A model generated the notes under the pieces. It worked only from the letters and a program-made list of their open reading frames with translations, was not told where the DNA came from and ran no database searches. A stretch of 33,367 nucleotides of DNA, taken from Ophiothrix spiculata (Eukaryota > Echinodermata > Ophiuroidea > Amphilepidida > Ophiotrichidae). The stretch lies in NCBI GenBank assembly GCA_000969725.1, contig JXSR01S005414.1; one strand, written 5' to 3'. The position numbers and the translations under genes were made by a program. Of this stretch, positions 1 to 11,200 are shown piece after piece (the first letter of the stretch is position 1; each line of letters starts with the position of its first letter).

Positions 1-172
1 GTTGTCATTATTGGTCAATTACATCAATAAAATCACTTGAGTTTGACATTTCACTGCTTGAGAACTGTCAAAAATATAAACATAAACAAGAAGTAACACA
101 GTGAAGAGCAAAGCAGTTACCATCCCTGTAACTCTAGGGAAGGATGAGTCTGAGTTACATTCGATGGAACTA

Positions 173-266
173 CATAATGGATGGGTGTGTACATTATTTT
201 GAGAAATGGGTGGCCCCGCAGGGGGTGCCCTTTACGATAAAATAATGTACACACCCATCCATTATG
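173..266. repeat. hairpin MITE, copy A (CATAATGGATGGG family)
   Basis: Perfect 28-bp inverted arms at 173-200 and 239-266, starting CATAATGGATGGGTGTGTAC, enclose a 38-base loop. On the right the element continues through gagacgatagatgacaggcaaaaca and probably into the TTTTATTCTCATTCTTATTC block (302-321). The left outer end is diverged. Further copies or ends of this family lie at 1345-1375, 1512-1656 and 4775-4800. Confidence 0.8.
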
Positions 267-1344
267 AGACGATAGATGACAGGCAAAACAAGAAATCTAT
301 CTTTTATTCTCATTCTTATTCGGATTTGTACCGTTTTTAAGAAAATTAATGTGTTTTTACGTTAAAAAATTAGCGTGACATCATCTAGTTAATTACTGAC
401 ACCCCTGTCTAAATAATGAATCAATCCACATGTACGATTTTTCCAGCGCGCACCTGGCGCGAATTAATATACCAGGTGAATCTCACATTGTTTTGTTTAC
501 AAATGACATGAATGACGATCGAGCCATGAAGAAAATCTGCACAAATCTGATTGGAATATACTAAAATGTGTTTGATGAAGATATAATTGTAATCATTACT
601 TGGTGTACTGTGTGTTTGCTGAAAAACGTAACATTGCATTAAATAGATGACACGATTTTCCGAGTCAATAAGTCTGGCACTGACACTGTCACTGAGCATT
701 CACGATTTGGCTTGCTGAGAGCCTGAAAGTCATGAAGACTTGAAGCGGGACTTGGTCATTAACTCTGCTTTTCTTAACTAGAAACTGAGAAAACAGTGTC
801 AATAATTGTAAAGAAGATTATTTATACAAAACTGAGCAAGGTAAGCAACTGTAAGCTTAATTCAATCCCGGCATTACATTGCACTTCATCGGAAGGCCAG
901 TGTTGAGGCTAGCCTGGCCTAGGCTAGGCCGGCCCGGCGTCCAGTGTTAAATTCAATGCACGAATCTTACCGTCTCGGCCTCTGACTTGCCAATCGTGCC
1001 AACATTTATTTGCAACATGAATTTCAGTTCAAAAAATAACGAGACAATATTATGATGAGCTATGTTGTTCACCACAACATTTTGCTTCGAGATCAGTGTT
1101 TACTTTTAGCTGAGTGAGAAGGCCTGGGCTAGGCAGGGTCGATCGTCGAAAGAACTGAATAAATTTTATGAAATTTAAAGTATCGGTTCAAAATCGAGTG
1201 TGTCATACAGATGTTTTGACTTATTTTATGTCATAAATTAAATAACCTGTCTTTATAAGAATTTAAATTGCTAAAACAAGTCCCAAACGCAGCACTGTAA
1301 AAAAGTAGTTCCTATTTGTTTACATGTTTCAAACTTGACGCGCT

Positions 1345-1375
1345 GCCTGTCATCTATCGTGTCATAATGGATGGG
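1345..1375. repeat. solo end of the CATAATGGATGGG MITE family
   Basis: GCCTGTCATCTATCGTGTCATAATGGATGGG matches the 1512 end with one mismatch and is inverted relative to the right end of copy A (259-285). The 259-1375 interval might therefore be a longer relative with the same termini, but the interior shows no transposase frame. Confidence 0.6.
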
Positions 1376-1511
1376 CGGAGTTAGGGTAAGAACCAGTCAG
1401 ATTGCTTCATTGAATTATAAGCCACACCCACTGAATAAGAATTGCTGGTAGATTGTTCCAATCGAGGACAGTTTGTGATAAAAATGAATTAGAGAATAAA
1501 AGATAAGATTT

Positions 1512-1656
1512 ATTGTTTTGCCTGTTTTGTCATCTATCGTCTCATAATGGATGGGCGTGTGACGGTACATTATTTTGAGGAACAGGTGCCCCGCCCATTA
1601 CGAAAAAATAATGTACGTCCATCCATTATGAAACGATAGATGACAGGCAAAACAAT
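1512..1656. repeat. hairpin MITE, copy B (CATAATGGATGGG family)
   Basis: Begins ATTGTTTTGCCTGTTTTGTC and ends with the complement (gatagatgacaggcaaaacaat). The arms include the family core CATCTATCGTCTCATAATGG. The left arm has an extra TTTGT relative to the right one, as if by slippage. The outer block AGAGAATAAAAGAT before it and TTTTATTCTCATTCTTATTC at 2469-2488 suggest that the full element is longer and has been split by the insertion at 1660. Confidence 0.8.
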
Positions 1657-1659
1657 AAG

Positions 1660-2457
1660 CAGGGCTAGAATTTCAGCGCGAGTCCGCGAGTCGACTCGCG
1701 TAGAGACTCGCGCAAAATTACTACAGCGCGAATCCACATGGACTCGCGCAAAAAATCATGCCAAAAACGTGGCCTAGTCTAGGGCCAAAACGTGGCCTAC
1801 ACTAGGGCCAAAACGTGGCCTACACTAGGGCTAAAACATGGCCTACACTAGGGCTAGGCCACACTTTTAGTACATCACCAGCTGATCCAAAACGTGGCCT
1901 AGACTAGGGCTAGGCCACGCTTTTAGTGCATCAACAGCTGATCAAATACGTGGCCTAGCCCAGCTAGGGCTAGGCCACGCTTTCAGTGCCTCATCAGCTG
2001 ATCAAAAACGTGGCCTAGCCCAGGGCTAGGCCACGCTTTTAGTGCATCATCAGCTGATCGAAAACGTGGCCTAGCTTTTATCTGTCACTTTGCCAAACAT
2101 TAAGTTCATCGACAAAGACAGGTGATTTTACCGATACGATGTTTTGCTGATAGGGTGTAATATCGGCCCGATATGATACATCGGTTCAAGCTTAATTGTG
2201 GTGTAACATGTATGCAGTACCATTTATTAACAGCAACCTGAAAATACTATACAATTTATTACCATGATAAACCTCAATATAATTTAATAATAAAACACCT
2301 GACCAATACTACATGTATGGTCACGAATTGGTAAAATTTTGGACCCTCGCAAAATTCTGCTACGCGAGTCATTTTGCGAGAGTCCATGGACTTGCGCAAA
2401 ATTCTTCAGCGAGAGTCCACTTGGACTTGCGCCTTGCTTTGGGAAATTCTACCCCTG
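1660..2457. mobile_element. non-autonomous CAGGG-ended DNA transposon (hAT-like) with internal minisatellite
   Basis: The ends match as inverted repeats: CAGGGCTAGAATTTC at the left and its near complement gaaattctacccctg at the right. The subterminal regions carry further inverted copies of cgcgagtcca..tggactcgcgcaaaattc. No transposase frame is present. Its neighbours on both sides look like the two halves of one MITE copy, which marks this element as inserted. No clear 8-bp TSD is seen (acaataag versus aatcacca), so assignment to hAT rests only on the CAGGG terminus. Confidence 0.65.
1767..2076. repeat. tandem repeat of CGTGGCCTAG...CTAGGGCTAGGCCACG units
   Basis: Four short units of about 23 bp (aaaacgtggcctacactaggg) are followed by about four longer units of 55-60 bp. 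Each long unit holds a small palindrome (CTAGGGCTAGGCCACG), a CAGCTG E-box and GATCAAAAACGTGG. The array sits in the middle of the 1660-2457 element and accounts for most of its body. Confidence 0.85.
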
Positions 2458-2578
2458 AATCACCATCTTTTATTCTCATTCTTATTCACAAATTTGAGTC
2501 ATTTATAAACCAAAAATGATGTAAATTATTGCCAAAAACTATAAACATTATCATTGGAAAAACATACACCCATGTATT

Positions 2579-4651
2579 AGCCAGGATTTGAAAGTTGCCC
2601 GTCCAAAATTTGAATTGGGAAAAAACGATAATCGGCACTCAGAAACTATGATCAATCATGGTAAAGATAATGTACGTTTGTATTATAAACCGATTATTAT
2701 CGCCAGTGATCAGATATATTGGCTCTGAAGTTGTCGTCATGGTAACCATGTTGTAAAAGGATACTCACCACCCTCCTCTGAGAATTAAAGTCATAGCAGT
2801 CAAAAATATTATAAAATGAAGGAAAAGTAAAGATTATTGCGATAAAATCAAGATAAAATGTTGCCTTTTTTCCCGCGGTCTATTTCATGTTTTTTACACA
2901 CAAAAAACCCCGGAAGTAAGCAGCGCTTTCATAAGGTTCCCAGTTTTACGTTGCTCCAATGCAATGCTACTATGGATATTACTGGTGGGAAAAGATCGCG
3001 TGAATCTGTGAATCGTCATCTGGTCACATTTTTTATTGTGGGTATACAAAAAAGGTGGATTTGTTACATTTGCGACGACATTTTTGACTTTAACTACTGA
3101 TAACTTTATAACCCTGTATCACAGTGGACTGGTTTTAGGTTTAATTTAAAGGTAATTTAATAGTCTTTGAGAATAAAAAGTAATAAATAATGCAAACTAT
3201 CTCCATTAATTACAATAGTTCATTAAGTGGAATTAGTCAGGGGTGGAAGAGGTTGAGGAGGAGGAGGTTGAGGAGGAGGAAGACTAAAGTATTGATATTT
3301 GATGTCCCTAGCATTGGGTTATTTACATCTTGAAAGAGGTTTTTTCATTATTTCTTAACTGATAGTGTTACTTACTGATATAATGATGTCTTAAAATTTT
3401 TAATTTCTTAAAATATTTAATTAATGAGATAGATTTAAGGCAAAATGTCGAGTATATGTAGGCCTATATAAATATAACTTAATTTGGTTTACAACAATTT
3501 TGTAAATTACTTTAATTTTAAAGACTATTTTAGTTCTTTTATACTATTAAGTTCCACACTCTGCTACTTACAGCCTATTGGACACTCATGGCCCAAATTA
3601 AATAAACAAAAAACACTTAATTATTATCCACACGGACCTAAAAAGTCACCCCGTATGCATGGATACGGTACATATTTTTTGCAAAAATTAGGCTTTATTT
3701 GTCTAGTTTTAGTATATTTTCCAAGAAAATGCATCAATTTCAAAGAGAATACCCTAATAACATGTATAGTAATTAGCAAAATGTGCAACAAGGTAAATGA
3801 AAATAAAAATAGCGTGTATATTGCAGTATACATAGCAAAATGTTTGTTTTTTGGACACCCTGAATCCAAAATCATTGAAAGTGAATGGACTAATGTGTCT
3901 GTCAATAATGTTAGCTTTGCAAATGTTATAATTAGTCATAATCCACCGTAAAAAAACCCAGCACATATCATTTTGATGAGCGTACCAATTAAAATCTCAC
4001 TAAATATGACATGTATTTTGAGCCACCCTGTATGTACATATAAAAACGTTGCTAAATAATGAATGTTATATGACTGGGTGGGTAATTTACACTTTTTTAA
4101 AGTACACTAACCACTTGTTAGAATATGAAGTAACCATTCCATATTCACTGTTTGGGCTCATAACGAGATTTAGATTTTCTACCGATTTTTGCATGTTACA
4201 CCCTGTATAACATATGGGCCACCCTGTATATGTTGACCTTGATTACTATTTTGGAATTCGCTACACTATATTCTTTCAGAATATATATACTTTCATATGG
4301 TTCCAGTACAAACTTTTTGAGTTATTAAGTCATAACTGGAAAATGATACAGTTTTCCCAATTTTGGCACATGTAACACAAATGTACCCCACAATAAAAAA
4401 TATGACCATCTTGTTTTGAACTGCGCATATGTAAGTCTGATAGTTAGTAGTTTATGAAGTTAAGAACATGGCCATCTAGTGACAATAATAATAGCATACA
4501 CAAAACAAGAAATAAATTCGTTTTTCTGTAACACCATATTTGTTTTTCACATACACACATTGAAAAAGTATGCTTTGCAAATTTTTACCCGTCCAACTTT
4601 AAAACTGCCCGTCCAAAAGACGGGCAGACGGGTCTCTAGCTAAAACCTTGC
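2579..4651. repeat. possible degraded element with GCCCGTCC ends
   Basis: The left edge (tagccaggatttgaaagttgcccgtccaaaa) and the inverted right edge (agctagagacccgtctgcccgtc) share TAGC-x-AG and GCCCGTC in the same order. The interior is AT-rich and contains recurring ACCCTGTAT words (about 3110, 4024, 4200 and 4217). TIR similarity is partial and no TSD is visible, so the boundaries are tentative. Confidence 0.25.
3243..3284. repeat. purine-rich GAGGAGGAGGTT microsatellite
   Basis: Short imperfect repeat of gaggttgaggaggag, entirely purine except for the TT steps. It is not part of a supported exon. Confidence 0.7.
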
Positions 4652-4774
4652 CCCTATTCAAACATGAAATATTCCAAACCCAGAAAAGCTGTTCGCGCCG
4701 GATGTGTGCTTATACCTGCATCGCTCCGTGATTTTGAACGCACGGCTCCACTGCATTTCATGCTGAACGCACTG

Positions 4775-4800
4775 TCACCTATCGTCTCATAATGGATGGT
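4775..4800. repeat. fragment of the CATAATGGATGGG MITE family
   Basis: TCACCTATCGTCTCATAATG plus GATGG matches the internal arm of copies A and B. No partner arm is seen downstream, so this looks like a truncated end. Confidence 0.55.
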
Positions 4801-5165
4801 CAAAATTCCTTATTAGGAAGTAAATCACACTCAGTGACTAAGAATATTTCATACAAGTTTCAAGATGAGAGAGGTAAGGGTTTTCTGCGAACGGGAGTTT
4901 TAAATTCTGTGTCTCCACGAAAACACACCTTTATGCCAGCTATGCATAATTAGCATGAGTCATCGGCATGATCAGCTGTGCGCCGACTTGTCAAATCCAA
5001 AATTTGGTTTGTGTGCGAGTTACTTTCATTTTGTGCAGGTTTTTATATTTTTATATTGCCTGCACAAGTGCAGGTAACTTTACTTTTGTAAATCGAACAC
5101 TGGCTAGAACCTTGCTTGATTAGTATTTGTTACATTAATTCATTTATTTTCTCTTTATTTTGTAG

Positions 5166-5232
5166 ATATGCAAACATTTCTTGTGTGGATTTTGTCCACA
5201 TGATTTATTTACCAACACAAAGTCAGATCTAG
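5166..5232 (+). CDS. LUC7L3: LUC7L3 exon: first part of CCCH zinc finger
   Basis: 67 nt between acceptor ...ttttgtag and donor gtaagtag. It starts in phase 0 and reads ICKHFLCGFCPHDLFTNTKS then DL, ending with 1 nt of a Gly codon. This is the LUC7 family signature (human has CKYYLCGFCPAELFTNTRSD by recollection). It is too short to stand out as an open reading frame and is found by motif only. The preceding exon, which should carry the start Met and the LLDELMG helix, is not recognisable upstream. Confidence 0.93.
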
Positions 5233-8200
5233 GTAAGTAGTAACATCTTTTAGACTTTGTGAAAATCTTGTATCAAATGATCCTATTTTTGGAACTTCCT
5301 TTTTTTTTTGGCAAAATTTCTGTGTTTTTGTGTATTTTTAGCCTGTTTTCCTGTTTTTTCATGGAATTTCATTCTCACTGTATGCACCACACGCTTTAGA
5401 AAGGGTAGGTTTACTAAAATCCAAAAATTGTCAAAAAGGAGGGATTAAGGATTCAGAGGATTTTCAGTATAAAGGATGCCTTGATAAAAAGGGTGTAAAG
5501 GGTGGGCAGTGTTCGAAATAAAGGGGTTTTACATGCACAAATGTATGTAAAATTTGCTCTGTGCATGTAAATTTTTACCTGTGCATGTAACTTATGGTGT
5601 GTTTCAGCCCATTTTTGACAAATTGTCTCATTTGTGCTGCATATTTTATTTTCTATTTCGACCACTGAGGGTGGGTAATTTACCATGATTACAGAAATTG
5701 AAATTACAAAGTATGTTGAGAAGCTGTGAGAATCAGAAAGAGCATACAAGATAAAAATATATTGTTGCCATTTATGTTTCCCACATTGATTAATATTTTC
5801 TTTATTGCTGTAGATAGACCTAACCCTGGTGAATATTTTAACAAAAGCACTTTGAACTCCACAATGTCTTGACAAGTTTGCAAAAAATTTTAAATTTCCT
5901 GGGAATATAATGCCAATTTTCCCCCCAAATTTCCCGGGAATGAAATTACCAGATTCCTGGAGGTTGTGAAGAGAAACAGCTGGTCATCGATATAATTCAA
6001 AACACAGGTCCCTGTCATCCTTGTTCAAAGTCTGTTTGCCCCTTGTGCATATCCATATGGATTTCTTGAGGCAAAAAGTAACCTGTGTGTGACTTTGGCG
6101 TCGTTAAGAATAATTTGATTGGTGAGAGTAACATGTTCCGTGACGGCTGTTATTAAATTTTTATTAATTGGCCTTTGGTAAATAGTGTTGAAGTTGCAAT
6201 CAGCATCTCATGCATTTTTTTCTTTTGTTTTCTACAGGTCCATGCCCTAAAGTCCATGATGAAATTATAAAGAAAGAGTAAGTACATGGTATAAGAAAAG
6301 CATTTGAGTTAGAGAGTATAAGCAGAAAGTTACGGATGTATAAACCATTTTCAGGTTTTCATTTTTGTCTCACCTGAAACATTTTCAAGGTCTATTACCA
6401 TAATATCTCAAAACTGTCTCGAAAATGAATTATGAAACTTGGTGAAATAAATGGGTTTTGGTTAAACTTACACTGTGAATCTTTTTGGTGGGGGTAAACA
6501 AGTTCAAATTGTTTAGGTCAAATACAAAAAAGGTGACCAAAGGTCATTCAGGTTATTTCAAGGTCACTACAATAACTCTTTAAACTCTTTAACCATTGAC
6601 CTTAAATGGACCAAACTTGCTGCATAAATAGCTCTTGACTTTGGGTGCATCCTTGTGGGTCAAGGTCATTCAAGGTCAAAAGGTTGAGGTCAAAGGAAAT
6701 TCAAAGGTCATTTTGGGTCATCTTTGGTGGTCAAATTTATAAAACTGAAGCAAATCTATATTGGACTTTCATTGGATTAGGACGTAAAGAGGCTTTAAGG
6801 GACGCACCATTAGACTTCAAGGGGGGGAGCAGGAAGTTTGGGTTAGGACAAGTTTTTTTTTTCTCCAGCCTGGCAGGGAAAGTTTTTTTTTTTTAGTGTC
6901 TGATGAGGCAAAGTTTTTTATTTTTAGTTGTAGATGGGGCAAGTTTTCATTCCCCAGTGGGTCAAGTTTTTTTTTTCTCCTGTGTGTGGGTCAAGTTTTT
7001 TTTTTTCACCTTTGGGTGGGTCAAGGTTTTTTTTTTCAAAAAACTTCCTGCTCCCCCCTTGAAGTCTAATGGTGCGTCCCTAAGGCCCATAATAGAGGCC
7101 CCTGTTTAAACCTTAATTTGTGTTGCCTCAAAAGTCATTTAGTGGTTGAGTCATCTCTGTAACATTTCAGATGACACTAGCAGTCAATGTGAAGTATTTT
7201 TTATTTCAATTTTGCCTATAATCAATTCCTCATGTGTATACTGCAGATATGAACAGAGTGATGACTTTGGAAAGATGAGATACGAAGATGATTTCCTGGC
7301 ATATCTACAACAAACTATGTCAGATGTTGATAGGAGGATACGAAGAGGACACTCCAGGCTAGCTCTTAGCAATTCTCAGCAAAATGTAAGTCTGCATTTC
7401 CCTGCTGATATAAATGGTGACACTTTGCTCCAGAAACAATGCGAGGTTCCATAATCCTCGATATGGCTGCATTGTTTCTAGACCAACCATTATTGTCGTG
7501 AAATAATTATTCTAATCACTATGTCAATGTTATATGTTGGTCTGACTTGGTTTTAAATAAACAACTGGTAATAACATCAGCGTCAGGTTATGTGACATCG
7601 CTGGTGACAGTGCCAAGCGTAGCACATAGACCTATATAAAACAATATTATGAAAGACATTCAATAGGTTAATTAATCCCCGTTTCATGTCTGGAGTGAAA
7701 TGAGACAAAATCAATGCACACACGGTTAATTTTGATGCGTCCAATTCACGGGGCCAGCAGGAGCTGAGTGTATTGGACAACAATCAATTTACTGCAAATG
7801 CATTAATTTTGTCTATAAATTTTATGAGTAAAATGGAATGCAAATTTATTAATCTGATTAGAATAGATTAAGACCAAATCAGTGCGTATTATTATGCGTA
7901 TTAATATTTTCTTCATGAATTGTTCATGATTTTGGTATCATTTTGGATTGATTTTGTTACTAACACATGGACAAACATTGAACATAAGTTCATTTGAATA
8001 TTCATGTTTGAATATTCATATTTGGTAGGTTGCTATGATTCATGAAATATGGGCTAATTTACTGGTACTTCCCTGTAAGGTCATATTAGTTTATGTGTGT
8101 TAATCAGCTGCTTGTTGCATACTTCCAAGATTTATAGAGTATAGTATTGCATAGGTTGATACAAATTGGGCAAGAGGCAGTCAAGCCCAATATGTTAAAC

Positions 8201-11200
8201 TCATAGCGAGAACAATAAATATAAATCAGACAGCTCAAAGCATGATGATGGTTTGGACTGGAGCTGATGGGAGTAAAGCAGATGTTGTGTATGTAAAGCT
8301 ATCATGTATTGCTTAGAAATCACTGAAAAATTATTCACCCCAAACCAAAACTCATCCTTTTTTTGAACCAGTGCTAGTCCAAACTAAAGGTGCGTTTACA
8401 CTGTGACGACAAGCAACGTAGACCTGGGAATTGCAGTTTTGAATTTTACGCCATCATCGTTAGTTAACGTTAGTTTACGTCAGTTAGCGCTCACACAATC
8501 CGCTAGCTACGCACACTATCGTTACTATCAGTCGTTTTAAGTTGCAAGTTTTTAATTGCAAATTTGTTACCCTCCATCGTTACCCTACGTCACAGTTTAA
8601 ACGCACCTTTAGGTTTGTCCCCGAAAATTTAAACAAAAAAGACAGTTGCTGGTCGTATTTGAGCCAATTTTGAACTATGCAGCATGTTGTGTTGCCCTCA
8701 CCGACTGACCCTAGTCAAAATATTTAAAAAAAAGGATCGTCACAGCACCATATTTTGTTCAGTTTTTGAAATAGTAGAAAATACACCTACATTTGGCACT
8801 TCTGGTGCTTTATAATAATAATAATGATTTTAAAAAAACCATTGCGACTGAGAGACTCTATTTTTAAGAAATTCCACTTGAGGCAACACAACAATTATTT
8901 ATTTTGGCCTAAGTATTAAAGTGTTCTGTCATTAGAAGAAACTATGAATATTATGTAATTTCAATCTGTGATATCATCATGATTCATGAATTGACTTTGA
9001 ATTTCAGACACTTTCAGTACCAAATCGATCCAAAGATGAGGAGAAAATCAAGATGTTAACCAATCGTATCAATGATCTGTTGGAACAAGTGGAGGTGCTT
9101 GGCTGCGATGGACTGGTGGAGGAAGCGCAGGGGGTGATGAAGTTATGTGACCAACTCAAGGCTGAAAGGGATGAACTGAAACAGGTGTGTGAGGTTACTA
9201 CCCAGACTGAGAAACACATTGATATTTTCATGTTTTATTTTCGGAAATGACCCCTGCTCCTGAAAAAACGACTCATGGTTCTCTAGATATCTTAAGGACT
9301 AGGAGCCACTTTTTCAGATTTCTGTCTCCTGGTCCATGTCAACTTAGGAAAAAGCTTGGTGTACCCAAGGGAAGAATTTTGTTTTTGTTTGCAATAATCA
9401 AAATGAATTTTGTTTTTGTTTGCAAAAATCAAAATTGGATGAAACAGTTACAATTACTACAAATTCAATGAGAGAAATTGATTCTCATAATAGTATCTGG
9501 ATGCAGATGCTATGAGAATTATTAAAATAAGTAATTTTTAATTTTAAGTATATCTCCTAAACCGTAAGGGCTATGGTAATGAAACTTAGTGACATGAAGG
9601 GGTTCGGGATTAGCACACGTTACGCGCTTCTTTTGGGGTGCGGTGAAGGTCATTCAAGGTCAAAAGGTCATTTGAGGTCAATTTTTTTAAATTGTTCAAA
9701 AAGTTGACCTGAGGTCATCCAAGGTCATTTTGAGGTCAAGGTCATAATTCATGAACCCCTGACCCATCATGGATTAAACTTGGACCATAGAAAGTACTTG
9801 ACCCAAGGTCAAGGTCAGAAGGTCATCTGAGGTCAAATTTCCAAAATTGTTCAAAAGTTGACCTGAGGTCATTCAAGGTCATTTTGAGGTCAAGGTCATA
9901 ATTCATGAGCCCCTGACCCCACATGGATTAAACTTAGACCATAGAAAGTGCTTGACCCAAGGGCAAGGTCAAAAGGTCATCTGAGGTCAAATTCCAAAAT
10001 TGTTCAAAAAGTTGACCTGAGGTCATCCAAGGTCATTTTGAGGTCAAGGTCATTAACTCATGAACCCCTGACCCCACATGGATTAAACTTAGACCATAGA
10101 AAGTGCTTGACCCCAGGGCAAGGACAGTCAAGGTCATAAGGTCATCTGAGGTCAAATTTCCAAATGGTCAAATCGTACGACCTTTCCCTTCGGGTCAAAG
10201 GTCAAATTTTCAAGTTTGTCCAATTTCAAAGGTTTAAGGTGTCAAATTGTTCCATTATGATGGATGATAAAGTCGGCGATCAACAAAGTAGGCGATAAAC
10301 AGAGTAAGTGGTCATATTTGGTACTGCTTTTGATATTTTGAAAACACCAAATCGATGCTTGGAACTATCAAATTATTTTAGGCAGATTGAAAAATGTGTA
10401 GTGCAAAAGTTTAGGGCAGGCAAGGTGTTCACTGTAGAGGGTTTTGCTCTTGGTGTGTTTATATATTGTGAAATATCTGATTTTGTTTTCTCAAATGTAT
10501 TACTTAACGTTCCTGTTTTTGCTCCAGGCCACAGAGCAAGCAATGGATGCCATTCTGTCCCAAGAGAAGCAGATGGAGGTGTGTGAGGTCTGCGGTGCGT
10601 TTCTCATCGTTGGCGATGCACAGTCTCGTGTAGACGACCACTTGATGGGCAAACAGCACATGGGATATGCAAAGATTAAAGCAACAATTGAAGAAATCAA
10701 GGTTTGTATCAAAGAATATTGAATAAAGTGATGCTTGTTCAGTAGGAAAATACTGATTCCAACCAGTGTTCCTGCTAAGGCTGTATGGCATGCCATTTGC
10801 ACAGGAGCTTGGGAAATTGATGCAAGATGTTTCTGAAAATTTGTGAGAAAGATGCCTTTGCTTTATTTGGCCAATTTCAGCCTCTGCTTGTAATTTTGGC
10901 GTATGCACCTCTTGAACTTTGTCAGAATTGGTCGATATCGCACAGAGGGAACATCGACTCCCAAAATATTTATAATTCTGAAATTTTCAGGTATTTACCA
11001 ATCAAATAATTTTCAACATGGTGACTTAAAATATTTGGTTAGATAGTATCCACCCACCACTACCCTTGGACTTTGACGGCTAACCCTACCTCCATCTTAC
11101 GGTAGCTCTAACGGCTAAGGTGTCCTGCACAGAATTTGTTCAAAATTTCACAGAAAGTGGAGAATGATGAAAAAAACTTGTATTTCAAATTTATTTTTTA

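Larger units (their letters stand above)
1..5165. other. upstream or first-intron region, no coding exon recognised
   Basis: No frame encodes the expected LUC7L3 N-terminus. I looked for DELMG, RWDH/RWDD and related codons and found none. The tract holds the CATAATGGATGGG MITE family, a CAGGG-ended element with a minisatellite, GGCCTAGG-rich patches near 900-945 and 1120, and an AT-rich stretch from 2500 to 4500. A gtaagcaac donor-like site at 841 could end a 5' UTR exon but nothing else supports that. The longest frame (3484-3951, 155 codons, no ATG at its start) has no recognisable domain and a composition typical of AT-rich noncoding DNA. Confidence 0.6.
6278..7246 (+). other. LUC7L3 intron
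   Basis: 969-nt intron, GTAAGT donor. About two thirds is repeat: a copy of the AGGTCA-rich element (6367 to about 6730) and the TAA-flanked element at 6799-7080. Confidence 0.85.
9185..10527 (+). other. LUC7L3 intron
   Basis: 1343-nt intron. It contains a 31-bp tandem duplication (9374-9435) and an AGGTCA-rich array with three units of about 152 bp (9541-10240). Confidence 0.85.

Noticed and set aside
1050-1075. GATGAGCTATGTTG as a possible LUC7 N-terminal DELM helix
   Set aside because: In frame it reads QYYDELCCSP, without the expected Leu-Leu before or Met-Gly after, and there is no nearby exon structure.
3484-3951. 155-codon frame, + strand, with overlapping minus-strand frames
   Set aside because: Its first codon is TTG rather than ATG, the DNA is AT-rich, no domain is recognisable, and both strands are open in the same place, as expected by chance in such composition.
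8300-8620. tRNA or structured RNA gene in the GGTGCGTTTACACTG region
   Set aside because: The symmetry is explained by MITE inverted ends and a second copy at 29314; no A/B box or cloverleaf is seen.
9247-9471. 74-codon frame following the coiled-coil exon
   Set aside because: It lies in the intron after a valid donor, includes the 31-bp tandem duplication and has no family resemblance.
9641-10210. CRISPR-like array
   Set aside because: The units are about 152 bp, diverged, internally repetitive and within a eukaryotic intron; there is no short repeat and spacer alternation.
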